From Vescimonas cirricatena (GTDB lineage: Bacteria > Bacillota > Clostridia > Oscillospirales > Oscillospiraceae), in contig NZ_JAJEPW010000001.1 of the NCBI RefSeq assembly GCF_020687045.1, forward strand, positions 62,001-126,000: a stretch of DNA of 64,000 bases. Direction: 5' to 3'. Shown here in pieces: positions 25,685-33,359 of this stretch. Both the position numbers and the translations under genes were made by a program. The notes under the pieces are model-generated. The model had not been told where the DNA came from and made no database searches. It saw only the letters and a program-made list of their open reading frames with translations. Every line of letters begins with the position of its first letter. Position 1 is the first letter of the stretch.

Positions 25685-26206
25685 GGAGGTTTAGGACGGA
25701 TTGAAAAGATGGTTGCTTTCGTCCCGACAATGAAGACCCTGGAACCAAAGCGGGCTGAAAACAAAGCCGAAAAAGCAGCGGTAAATGGTTCTGCAGAGGA
25801 TGCAACTGTGTCCGCGCCAAGCGTACAGATTGATCTTTCCAAGGTGAAAATCGAGCCTTTGTTTGCAGATGATGTAGACTTTGAGACATTCAGCAAGTCT
25901 GATTTCAGAGTGGTTAAGATCGAAGCCTGTGAGGCAGTGCCGAAGTCCAAGAAGCTCTTGAAATTCACACTGAATGACGGAACAGACCGGAAACGCACCA
26001 TTTTAAGCGGTATTCACGAGTATTACGAGCCGGAAGAGCTGGTTGGTAAGACCTGTGTGGCAATCACAAACCTGCCGCCGAGAAAGATGATGGGTATTGA
26101 TTCCGAGGGTATGCTGATTTCTGCAGTGTACGAGTATGACGGACGGGAAGGCTTAAATCTTTTGATGCTGGATGACAGTATTCCGGCAGGAGCAAAGCTG
26201 TACTAA
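25685..26206 (+). pseudogene. metG: C-terminal fragment of methionyl-tRNA synthetase
   Basis: The frame opens after a TGA at 25682 and has no clear RBS-linked start. It encodes only the C-terminal tRNA-binding (Trbp111-like) domain: DVDFETFSKSDFRVVKIEAC, SKKLLKFTLNDGT, RTILSGIHEYYEPEELVGKT and NLPPRKMMGIDSEGMLISA. A long Ala/Glu-rich linker precedes it, as in bacterial MetRS. The catalytic part is absent; most likely ICE1 inserted inside metG and carried the 5' part away to the left. A stand-alone MetRS-beta-like gene is the alternative. Confidence 0.75.
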
Positions 26207-26217
26207 AGAGGTCATTT

Positions 26218-26258
26218 ACTACAAAAAATCGCGTTACTACAACTTTTCTACAACTTTT
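26218..26258 (+). repeat. tandem 11-mers at the ICE2 left end
   Basis: CTACAACTTTT occurs twice head to tail (26237-26247 and 26248-26258), with a relative CTACAAAAAAT at 26218. They lie between the metG stop and the ICE2 integrase gene, where arm-type integrase sites are expected. Confidence 0.5.
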
Positions 26259-26292
26259 GCGCGAGACCCTACGAAACCGGATGAAGCAATAT

Positions 26293-26336
26293 GAAAGGCG
26301 GATCTGCTTATAAAATGCAGATTCGCCTTTCTTTTT
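26293..26336. terminator. terminator of the ICE2 integrase gene
   Basis: GAAAGGCGGATCTGC pairs with GCAGATTCGCCTTTC, followed by TTTTT on the plus strand. It overlaps the last codons of the leftward integrase gene and also insulates it from metG readthrough. Confidence 0.8.
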
Positions 26337-27567
26337 ACATCAGCTTCATGTTCACACTAATGTTTTTTGCCTTCTCCTGCATATTCTCTTGTGTGATATG
26401 GGTGTAGATGTCCATTGTAGTAGAGAAATCGGCATGCCCCATGACTTGCTGAATGAATTTAACATCGTTGGTGCTTTCGCAGAGCCGGGTACAGAAGGTG
26501 TGCCGCAAGTTGTGAACACTAAAATGAGGGAGCAGATCCGGTTCACGGTCTTCCAGTTCAGCCTGATCCATTTCCTCCATGTTGTAAGTTACGCTGATTC
26601 TCTCAATCGCCCGATTGATATTGTGGGCGCTCATGAATGAGCCGGTTCTGTTGCGGAAAACAAAACCGTGAACTCCTCCTAACACCAGTTGATCGTCTGG
26701 ATACAATGCGTCGATGGTTTCAATCTGGAGGCGAAGCTGCTCGGCCACCTCTGGATAGAGGATAGGGATAATTCGTGTACCGCTCTCAGTTTTGGGAGTG
26801 GTAATGTGAAATCCGGCTTTTCCGTCAATGACCCGGTAGATTAAGTTGTGGTTGACGGAGATTGTGTTTTCGCTCAAGTTAATATCGCTTTTGGTAATGC
26901 CGGTACATTCTGCTACACGCATTCCTGTTCCAAGGAGCACAGTCATGATGGGGAGCCAATGGCTGTATGTAGGGGACTTGGCAATAAAACGCAGGAAATT
27001 CTGCTGTTGCGTTTTAGTGAGTGCGATCCGCCGTTTAGGCTTTGGAGCGCTGCCATCCGTCTTGAGCTTGCGGTAAATGCCCTTGCTGGGATTTTTGCGG
27101 ATGTAATCGTCGTCCACGGCCATTTCAAGCGTAGGGTGAACAATGGTGTTGATGCTCTCCAGTGAGTTGATAGCAAAGCCGTGTTTCAGCAGTTTGGTAT
27201 AAAACGCGAGAATATCACTTCTGTGGATTTGTGGAAGAGGCATGTTAGCGAAAGGCTCTTCTTTCACATAGAAGTCCCACAGGTAAAGATAATTTGCTCT
27301 GGTAGAGGGCTTCAGTTTGATGTTGTTATTCATGTAGACCTTGAACATATCATTCAGGGTAAGCTTCATGGCTTCCTGAGTACGGATGCCATCATCCTTA
27401 TCTTTGTTGATCTGCTTTTCTTTGACACGAAGACTTGCGAGATCGGAGTCGTAGAGATATTTCTTTTTAGTGCCTAATTTGTAGACATACATATAGCTGC
27501 CATCTGCCCGTTGTGTTTCTCCGGGCCGAAGATTTCGTCCTTTGTTGTCTTTTCTCACTTTTGCCAT
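26335..27567 (-). CDS. tyrosine integrase of ICE2
   Basis: The 410-aa protein has an arm-binding domain (TQRADGSYMYVYKLGTKKKY), a SAM-like core-binding domain (HRSDILAFYTKLLKHGFA) and the catalytic domain. Its Arg is in GTGMRVAECTG, with HNLRHTF, GHADFS and nucleophile Tyr in MDIYTHI. It is a relative of the broken ICE1 integrase and appears intact. It catalyses element integration and excision next to the metG fragment. GGAGG precedes the ATG at 27567. Confidence 0.93.
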   Translation of the reverse strand: MAKVRKDNKGRNLRPGETQRADGSYMYVYKLGTKKKYLYDSDLASLRVKEKQINKDKDDGIRTQEAMKLTLNDMFKVYMNNNIKLKPSTRANYLYLWDFYVKEEPFANMPLPQIHRSDILAFYTKLLKHGFAINSLESINTIVHPTLEMAVDDDYIRKNPSKGIYRKLKTDGSAPKPKRRIALTKTQQQNFLRFIAKSPTYSHWLPIMTVLLGTGMRVAECTGITKSDINLSENTISVNHNLIYRVIDGKAGFHITTPKTESGTRIIPILYPEVAEQLRLQIETIDALYPDDQLVLGGVHGFVFRNRTGSFMSAHNINRAIERISVTYNMEEMDQAELEDREPDLLPHFSVHNLRHTFCTRLCESTNDVKFIQQVMGHADFSTTMDIYTHITQENMQEKAKNISVNMKLM

Positions 27568-27619
27568 TACTGGTACCTCCTGATTATAAAAGTGTAGTGC
27601 GCCTTACTGGCATGGTTAT

Positions 27620-27820
27620 TTAGCCGGAAATATCATAAAGATATTCTTTGATACGCTGGACACTCCATAGGACACGGGTGTTCATGGTAATGCGTGCATT
27701 GGCAAGATCCCCAATCTGTACTGCAGTGTGCCTTCCACAGCACAACAGTTTGCAAAGGGTATCGGTATCAACAGCCAAGCACTGCTCCGGCGGTAGGTCA
27801 TTCGGTTTTCTTTTCTCCAT
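27620..27820 (-). CDS. excisionase-like DNA-binding protein of ICE2
   Basis: This 66-aa protein has a helix-turn-helix (VDTDTLCKLLCCGRHTAVQI) and a wing-like end (TRVLWSVQRIKEYL), matching small excisionases. It lies 52 bases before the integrase gene in the same direction with AGGAGG before the ATG. Only one such gene is present here, in contrast to four in ICE1. Confidence 0.8.
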   Translation of the reverse strand: MEKRKPNDLPPEQCLAVDTDTLCKLLCCGRHTAVQIGDLANARITMNTRVLWSVQRIKEYLYDISG

Positions 27821-28224
27821 AATCGTCCTCCTTTTTTCGATTACAATGATCCCTTACGATTTGTAGAAGAAGGTTTTCAACAAAAACAATGAAAACGGTC
27901 TTGAGGTCAGGAAGTATTGAAATAACAAAAGAACTCTAATGGGGCCATTTCCTACGCCAGAACGGTTCTGCCGTGTATTTCAGGCTGCTGCTGTGCAACA
28001 CTTCGATTATGGGCGCGCTTCTGTGGTCATCGCACACTGTCCAGAATTCCTGTATAACTCCCCATAGAGGTTATGAACTTGTCAAGGTACTAAAAGAGCG
28101 TAGGGATCATCCGGTATTACCAAATGATCCGATACATCCTATAAATAGGCGGGGAAGAAAGAACTTCTGCAAAGAGGAAAGAAAATTTAAAGAAAATCCA
28201 AAATCAATATATAGAATGTTTGAA
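27821..28224. other. non-coding region ahead of the ICE2 operon
   Basis: No gene is supported here. The inverted repeat GGATCAT..ATGATCC (28104-28110 and 28124-28130) could be a protein-binding site. A 96-aa frame at 27973 lacks RBS and protein-like composition. Confidence 0.4.
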
Positions 28225-28253
28225 TTGACAAGCACTATATATTGTGTTAGAAT
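28225..28253 (+). promoter_or_regulatory. strong promoter of the leader RNA / ICE2 operon
   Basis: TTGACA (28225-28230), 17 bases, TAGAAT (28248-28253). Transcription should begin near 28260, over 300 bases before the first gene. Confidence 0.75.
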
Positions 28254-28259
28254 TGCAAT

Positions 28260-28411
28260 GTAATTGATTTTTGTGCGTTGCCCGTCAGGGTACATAGGCT
28301 TTAGGGCTTGTGTTGCGGAGTAATGACTGCATTGCACACGCTGTTAATTTTGTACTTGTGTCAGTAGTATCACTGCGCCTTTTCAGGCCGGTATATTGCT
28401 GGCTTTTTTTA
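28260..28411 (+). ncRNA. candidate small RNA with own promoter and terminator
   Basis: About 150 bases lie between the promoter above and a terminator-like stem GCCGG-TATATTG-CTGGC (28387-28403) followed by a T-run (28404-28410). The interval contains pairable blocks such as GCCC/GGGC and no reading frame with RBS. It may be a small RNA or a leader with attenuation. No known RNA family is recognised. Confidence 0.45.
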
Positions 28412-28434
28412 TTTTACGGGATTTACCCACCATT

Positions 28435-28505
28435 GCGAGAATGACATCGGTTCATAGGCAACTATGGACGCCAGGCTTTATGCCGTCTGTCATTCTCGCT
28501 TTTTT
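28435..28505 (+). ncRNA. three-way-junction RNA element ending in a T-run
   Basis: A perfect 12-bp outer stem GCGAGAATGACA / TGTCATTCTCGC (28435-28446, 28488-28499) encloses two smaller hairpins: CATAG-GCAA-CTATG (28453-28466, with a GNRA loop) and GACG..CGTC (28467-28487). Six Ts follow. It is more elaborate than a plain terminator and lies right before the first gene of the ICE2 operon. Confidence 0.55.
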
Positions 28506-28562
28506 ATTGCCTGTAAGCCTGAAAGGGCTTTAAGGATAAATCAAAACTGAGAAAGGCAGGTC

Positions 28563-28733
28563 ATGTACATGAATGTGAAGCAGAAAAGAAAGCAGAATGG
28601 TCGGCGGGTCAAGCCGGCACACTCCACGGACTGGAAGATGAAGAGACAGGCAGTATCTTCGCTCCGGCCCCAAAATGTTGCACCAATGGCGAGGGCAGTT
28701 ATTTTGCCCCGAAGATCACGAAGGGGGATTTGA
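28563..28733 (+). CDS. small basic protein preceding YqaJ
   Basis: A 56-codon frame starts ATG TAC ATG AAT GTG and encodes a very basic peptide (MNVKQKRKQNGRRVKPAHST near the start, RRSRRG at the end). Its TGA lies one base before the YqaJ ATG, which suggests translational coupling. An AGGCAGG site lies upstream. It could be a leader peptide or a small DNA-binding protein. No family is recognised. Confidence 0.4.
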   Translation: MYMNVKQKRKQNGRRVKPAHSTDWKMKRQAVSSLRPQNVAPMARAVILPRRSRRGI

Positions 28734-28734
28734 T

Positions 28735-29802
28735 ATGTCTGGCAGCAATAGTGCTGAACGAAAGCGGCATGAACCGCTGGTGCTGGTAGAAACGGCAGAT
28801 CTTTCAGAAGAAGACTGGCTGGATTACCGGCGCCGTGGAATCGGCGGCAGCGATGTATCAGCAATCTTTGGCACTTCTCCATTCCGGACAGCCAGGGATC
28901 TGTACTACGACAAACTGAACATAGCGTCAGTGGAAGATGATGAGGGCAACTGGGTTGCCATGGAAATGGGGCATTTGCTGGAGCCTCTGGTAGCAAAGAT
29001 ATTCGAGCGGAAAACCGGATATCGGGTCTACCAAATCAAAAAGATGTTCCAGCACCCACAGTATCCTTGGATGCTGGCTGATGTGGACTACTTTGTGGAA
29101 CTGCCGGATGGCACCACAGCGATCCTTGAGATCAAGACCACAAACTATAATGCCAGAGATAACTGGTGGATGAATGGGAAGGAGACTGTTCCAGTCTACT
29201 ATGAATCTCAGGGGCGTCATTATATGGCAGTAACGGATCTTGACCGATGTTTCTTTTGCTGCCTGTATGGTAACAACGAGGAGGAAGTTATTATCCGGGA
29301 GGTCAAGCGTGATTTCGAGTATGAGGCTGAGATGGTCTTTTTGGAGCAGTATTTCTGGGAAAACCATGTCCAGCGCCATGTGCCGCCGCCCTATACAGAA
29401 AGTGGGGCCTTGATTATTGAGAGCGCACGCAAACACTTTGGCCCGGCAGATAAAAATGCCCCGGCCGTTGCACTCGATCTGGATATGACTGCAAAACTTA
29501 TGCAGTATTTGCGGCTTCTGGATGAAAAGAAAAATGCAGAGGTGTACTCCAAAGAAATCGACAAGGATATTCAGCGTCTGAAGGCGCTGTTGATTGCGGA
29601 AATGGGTACCAGCTGCACTGCAGTCTGTGAGCAGGAGGGAGTGAACTATACGGTTACCTATACCCCTGTTCGCAAGTCCGTCATCGACAAGGATAACCTG
29701 CTTCGGTTGAAACTGGAGCATCCGGATATTTACGAGCAGTTTGTTACAGTATCCGAATCCAGACGGTTCAGTGTTAGAGCCTCGATTATGGAGGCCGCTT
29801 AG
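28735..29802 (+). CDS. YqaJ-type viral recombinase exonuclease
   Basis: The 355-aa protein has the YqaJ/lambda-exonuclease core: RRRGIGGSDVSAIFGTSPF, the Glu in MGHLLEPLVAKIF, the Asp in MLADVDYFVE and the ExK in AILEIKTT. These residues coordinate metal in 5'-3' exonucleases that resect double-stranded DNA for single-strand annealing. The ATG at 28735 follows AGGGGGA. The remaining C-terminal 150 residues are helical. It heads the DNA-processing operon. Confidence 0.92.
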   Translation: MSGSNSAERKRHEPLVLVETADLSEEDWLDYRRRGIGGSDVSAIFGTSPFRTARDLYYDKLNIASVEDDEGNWVAMEMGHLLEPLVAKIFERKTGYRVYQIKKMFQHPQYPWMLADVDYFVELPDGTTAILEIKTTNYNARDNWWMNGKETVPVYYESQGRHYMAVTDLDRCFFCCLYGNNEEEVIIREVKRDFEYEAEMVFLEQYFWENHVQRHVPPPYTESGALIIESARKHFGPADKNAPAVALDLDMTAKLMQYLRLLDEKKNAEVYSKEIDKDIQRLKALLIAEMGTSCTAVCEQEGVNYTVTYTPVRKSVIDKDNLLRLKLEHPDIYEQFVTVSESRRFSVRASIMEAA

Positions 29803-29816
29803 TGAGGTGAAAAAGG

Positions 29817-32090
29817 ATGAATTGTATTGGTACCTACGACGGGACGATTTTTTATAATCCTGCCAATAAGTTTTGTATCATCAGTGTAAAAACCGCAGAC
29901 CAGAGTGTGCCAGCTGAGGCCAGGTCAAACAGGCGGTACAAAGACCATTTGATCCGCTTTACAGCTGTGGGGTATGAGATTCCACGGACAGATGCGGTAG
30001 AGTTGGAACTGGATGGTGAATGGGCAAAAGGCAAGTATGGTGTCCAGCTCCAGGTGGAGCAGTGGCGTGAAATTGTGCCCAGAACAAAAAACGGCGTAGA
30101 GGGCTACCTTGCCTCCGGGCTTATCAAAGGGATTGGTCCCAAAACTGCCGCAGACATTGTGGAGCGGTTCGGTGTGGACACATTGGATATTCTGGAACAC
30201 CAGCCGGAGCGGTTGTTGGAGATCCGGGGCATTACGGAAAATAAATTGGAGGACATCAAAGCTTCTTATGCAGAAAACCGTATGCTCCAAGGAATTATGA
30301 CCTTGCTGGCACCGTTTAAGATTACTCCCAAGACGGCATTGAAAATATATCAATATTTCGGCCCGACCAGCGTAGAGATTTTGGAAAAGAGCCCATTTGA
30401 GCTTTGCCAGATCTCCGGCTTTGGATTTCGGCGGGTAGATGCAATCGTACAAAAGAGCGGGGGCGATCTCCATGACCCCATGCGTATCAAAGGGGCTGTC
30501 TTTTGTGCGCTGGATGAGGGCAAGAGTAAACGAGGCCATCTGTACATCAGTTCTGAAGAACTGGAGAAATCAGCGCTGAAACTGCTCAATGAGAAGATAC
30601 CTGTACCGGAGCTTCGCCTGCATCAGCAGGAAGTCAGGGATATGATGCAGGAAATGATCCTGAATGGAGCAATCGTTTCCGTGAAGGATAATATCTATCT
30701 TCCCAGAGTGTTTGCCCAAGAGGATGAAACGGCGCGCCGGATCGCCCAGCGTCTGGTCACCCAGATGCCAGTAGAGCATATTGCGCCGGTGCTGGAACAG
30801 GTCAAGGTTGAAATGGGACTGCGCCTGTCTGCACAGCAGGAGGCTGCGGTCTATGCTGCATTTAGGCATGGCTTGTCAGTGATTACGGGTTCTCCTGGTA
30901 CTGGTAAAACAACAGTGCTGCGGACGATACTTGAGGTTTACCGGCGGCTGCACCCTGATGGCAAAATTGCTCTTATGGCGCCTACCGGTCGGGCAAGCCG
31001 CAGGATGTCGGAGAGTACCGGCTTTGAGGATGCCCGAACATTACACAGTGGTCTGGGACTGACCAGTGAAGAGGATGAGGGTAGCCGGAACAGAAAGTCA
31101 GAGCCACTGTCGGCCGATTTAATCATTGTGGATGAGTTTTCCATGGTGGATATGTGGCTTGCCGAGAAATTCTTTGAGCGCATGAAGGCAAATGCCAGAA
31201 TCGTACTGGTAGGCGACCCAGATCAGCTTCCGAGCGTAGGAGCCGGAAATGTGTTTCGTGAGATCATCGAGACCCAAATCGTCCCGGTAACGGTGCTGGA
31301 TCAGATTTTCCGTCAGTCGAAGGACAGTCTGATTGCCTATAACGCCAAATTTATCAACGAGGGCAATACCAAACTGTTTTATGGACCGGACTTTGTTTTC
31401 GTGTCTGGTGATAGTCAGGAAGACACCGCTGAAAAGATTACAGAACGGTATTGTTTGGAGATACAGGAGAGTGGCATTGAGAATGTGCAGATTCTTTCAC
31501 CTTTCCGTTCAGAAGGCGCCGCATCGTCGGAACAGCTGAATGAAACCATTCGTGAATTGGTCAACCCATTCCGCTCTGCGGAGGAAGAAATCAAGTTTGG
31601 CCCCAGGATATTCCGGGTCAATGACCGCATCATGCAGACCAAGAACACAGAAAAGGTCTCTAATGGAGATCTGGGCTTCATCCGGTATATTAAGGACACT
31701 GACCAGGGTAAAAAAATCGGCATGGATTTTGGCGCTGGCAGAACACTGGAATACGGCGTAGATGATTTGAGCAATGTGGATCTGGCTTATGCTACTACGA
31801 TCCACAAGGCTATGGGCTCTGAGTATGAGACCGTTATTATGCCGCTGCTCAAAGCGCACACCATCATGATGTACCGTAATCTGCTCTACACCGGAATCAC
31901 GCGTGCCAAAAAGCGGGTGGTTCTGATTGGGCAGAAACAGGTATTGTTTATGGCAATCCATCGTAATGAGATCGGCAAGCGGAATACGCTGCTGGGTATG
32001 CGTATTCAGATGTATTTCAAAGCCTACGCAAAGAAAGCCGGTATCCCCATTCCGGCTGCGTTGGAAGAACAATTAAAGAACGCAAGTTAA
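29817..32090 (+). CDS. RecD2-like 5'-3' DNA helicase
   Basis: The 757-aa protein has an N-terminal OB-like region and helix-hairpin-helix motifs (GIGPKTAADIVERFG, ISGFGFRRVDAI). The SF1B helicase core has Walker A GSPGTGKTT, Walker B IIVDEFSMVD, motif III VGDPDQLPSVGAG, and late motifs TIHKAMGSEY and YTGITRAKKRVVL. RecD2 enzymes unwind DNA 5' to 3'. Next to a YqaJ nuclease and primase it likely serves element replication or recombination. Confidence 0.92.
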   Translation: MNCIGTYDGTIFYNPANKFCIISVKTADQSVPAEARSNRRYKDHLIRFTAVGYEIPRTDAVELELDGEWAKGKYGVQLQVEQWREIVPRTKNGVEGYLASGLIKGIGPKTAADIVERFGVDTLDILEHQPERLLEIRGITENKLEDIKASYAENRMLQGIMTLLAPFKITPKTALKIYQYFGPTSVEILEKSPFELCQISGFGFRRVDAIVQKSGGDLHDPMRIKGAVFCALDEGKSKRGHLYISSEELEKSALKLLNEKIPVPELRLHQQEVRDMMQEMILNGAIVSVKDNIYLPRVFAQEDETARRIAQRLVTQMPVEHIAPVLEQVKVEMGLRLSAQQEAAVYAAFRHGLSVITGSPGTGKTTVLRTILEVYRRLHPDGKIALMAPTGRASRRMSESTGFEDARTLHSGLGLTSEEDEGSRNRKSEPLSADLIIVDEFSMVDMWLAEKFFERMKANARIVLVGDPDQLPSVGAGNVFREIIETQIVPVTVLDQIFRQSKDSLIAYNAKFINEGNTKLFYGPDFVFVSGDSQEDTAEKITERYCLEIQESGIENVQILSPFRSEGAASSEQLNETIRELVNPFRSAEEEIKFGPRIFRVNDRIMQTKNTEKVSNGDLGFIRYIKDTDQGKKIGMDFGAGRTLEYGVDDLSNVDLAYATTIHKAMGSEYETVIMPLLKAHTIMMYRNLLYTGITRAKKRVVLIGQKQVLFMAIHRNEIGKRNTLLGMRIQMYFKAYAKKAGIPIPAALEEQLKNAS

Positions 32091-32159
32091 AAAAGAGAGG
32101 TCAGATGCAGAAATAGCACTTGGCGTCTCCTATTTTTATGTCAGAAAGGAGTTTCCAAC

Positions 32160-33317
32160 ATGAACGAAAAAAGTAATCCGATGCCTATGATGTACAAAAC
32201 AATTCCGGCAGTGGCAGAACTGAACAAGGTGCCGGGCTTTGACCCGCTCAAATTTCTGCGCCATAAGGTATCCAGAAAGACCAATGAGGAAATGCTGCAG
32301 TTGGAATTGCCTTATCAGAAACTGTGGTTCCGTCTGCGTCACCCACAGGGCCGCATGAAACTGACTACCCTGCGAATCACGGAACAGCTTGCGATTATGG
32401 AGGCCAGAGTCTATCTGGACCGCAGTGATGCAGAGCCCATCAGCAGTTACATCTCGCAGCATAGTGCAGAAGAAGGTACTGACTATGTACAGGCTGCCCA
32501 GGATGAGGCATTGAGTGCTGCGCTGTCGGATGCCGGTTTCGGTCTGCAGTTTGCCGATGTTGCTGTTGACAGTACGGGCAAGGTGTTTGGAAGCAGTATT
32601 CCGCTTTCCGGGACGGCTCCTATCCGGCAACCGATGCCAAATGCGGCGAAGAGGCCCGTAGAAGCCCCTGGAGCGGCGCTGCGGCAATCTGGTGGGGAAG
32701 TTCATGCCCGGCCGGAAAGAGCGCCTCAGAACGCCGTAGAGGGCCGTAATACGCCTGCTCGTCCGGCGCCTATTCAGAAACCTGCGGCAAAGCCGGTTCA
32801 GAATGAACAGTCCCCGGTTTCTCCGGTACAGCCAGTTGTCCAACAGATGGTTGCAGAAGAGAAGGAGAATATGGATACACTGCCTGCCGGCAAGGTAGAG
32901 GAGAATGCTCCCAATATGGAGCTGCCGGTACCGAGCCGCGAGGTTACATTGGATAGCAGTCCAAAACAGGATGATGTGTCTGAGCAGCCGACCGCCTCCG
33001 TATTCCAATCGGATGAACCGGAAGAACTGCCTGTGGCGCCTGTTGTCCAACAGGAAGCACCCGATCAGCCTATGGCGCCTTCTTATACGGAGAGCACTCC
33101 GGTAGAAGACATCTTGAAGGTAATGACCTTTGAAGAAGCGCAGAATGTGGTGGTGGATAGCGGTCTGAGCAAAGGAAAGACCATGGCAACAGTTGCCAAG
33201 GAGCGTCCGGTGAGTCTGAAATTCTACCTCACCCCCGGCAACAAGAGCACCAACAATATCGTTCGTGCTGCGGCGCAGATCATGCTCGATGGTATGGCCG
33301 CACAGAAAGCCGGATGA
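32160..33317 (+). CDS. unrecognised protein, possible ssDNA-annealing partner
   Basis: The 385-aa protein has three parts: an N-terminal folded domain of about 140 residues (FLRHKVSRKTNEEMLQLELP, DYVQAAQDEALSAALSDAGF), a Pro/Glu/Val-rich disordered linker, and a conserved end (MTFEEAQNVVVDSGLSKGKT then VSLKFYLTPGNKSTNNIVRA). The A.DEALS.AL..AGFGL pattern recalls the helix of Rad52-like annealases, and the end recalls exonuclease-X-like C-terminal domains. Both are resemblance only. Its place after YqaJ and RecD2 fits an annealing or single-strand-binding role. Confidence 0.55.
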   Translation: MNEKSNPMPMMYKTIPAVAELNKVPGFDPLKFLRHKVSRKTNEEMLQLELPYQKLWFRLRHPQGRMKLTTLRITEQLAIMEARVYLDRSDAEPISSYISQHSAEEGTDYVQAAQDEALSAALSDAGFGLQFADVAVDSTGKVFGSSIPLSGTAPIRQPMPNAAKRPVEAPGAALRQSGGEVHARPERAPQNAVEGRNTPARPAPIQKPAAKPVQNEQSPVSPVQPVVQQMVAEEKENMDTLPAGKVEENAPNMELPVPSREVTLDSSPKQDDVSEQPTASVFQSDEPEELPVAPVVQQEAPDQPMAPSYTESTPVEDILKVMTFEEAQNVVVDSGLSKGKTMATVAKERPVSLKFYLTPGNKSTNNIVRAAAQIMLDGMAAQKAG

Positions 33318-33359
33318 TAAGCAGCCCCATCTATGGGGCCAAGAAGGGAGGGAGAACAG

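Noticed and set aside
27973..28263. 96-aa frame before the ICE2 operon
   Set aside because: No RBS, unusual composition, and it overlaps the promoter at 28225-28253.
28435..28505. Hammerhead-type ribozyme
   Set aside because: It has a three-way junction but lacks the conserved CUGAUGA and GAAA core bases.
32136..33050. 304-aa antisense frame opposite the 385-aa protein
   Set aside because: Arg/His/Leu-rich composition typical of an antisense shadow of a Pro/Glu-rich gene.
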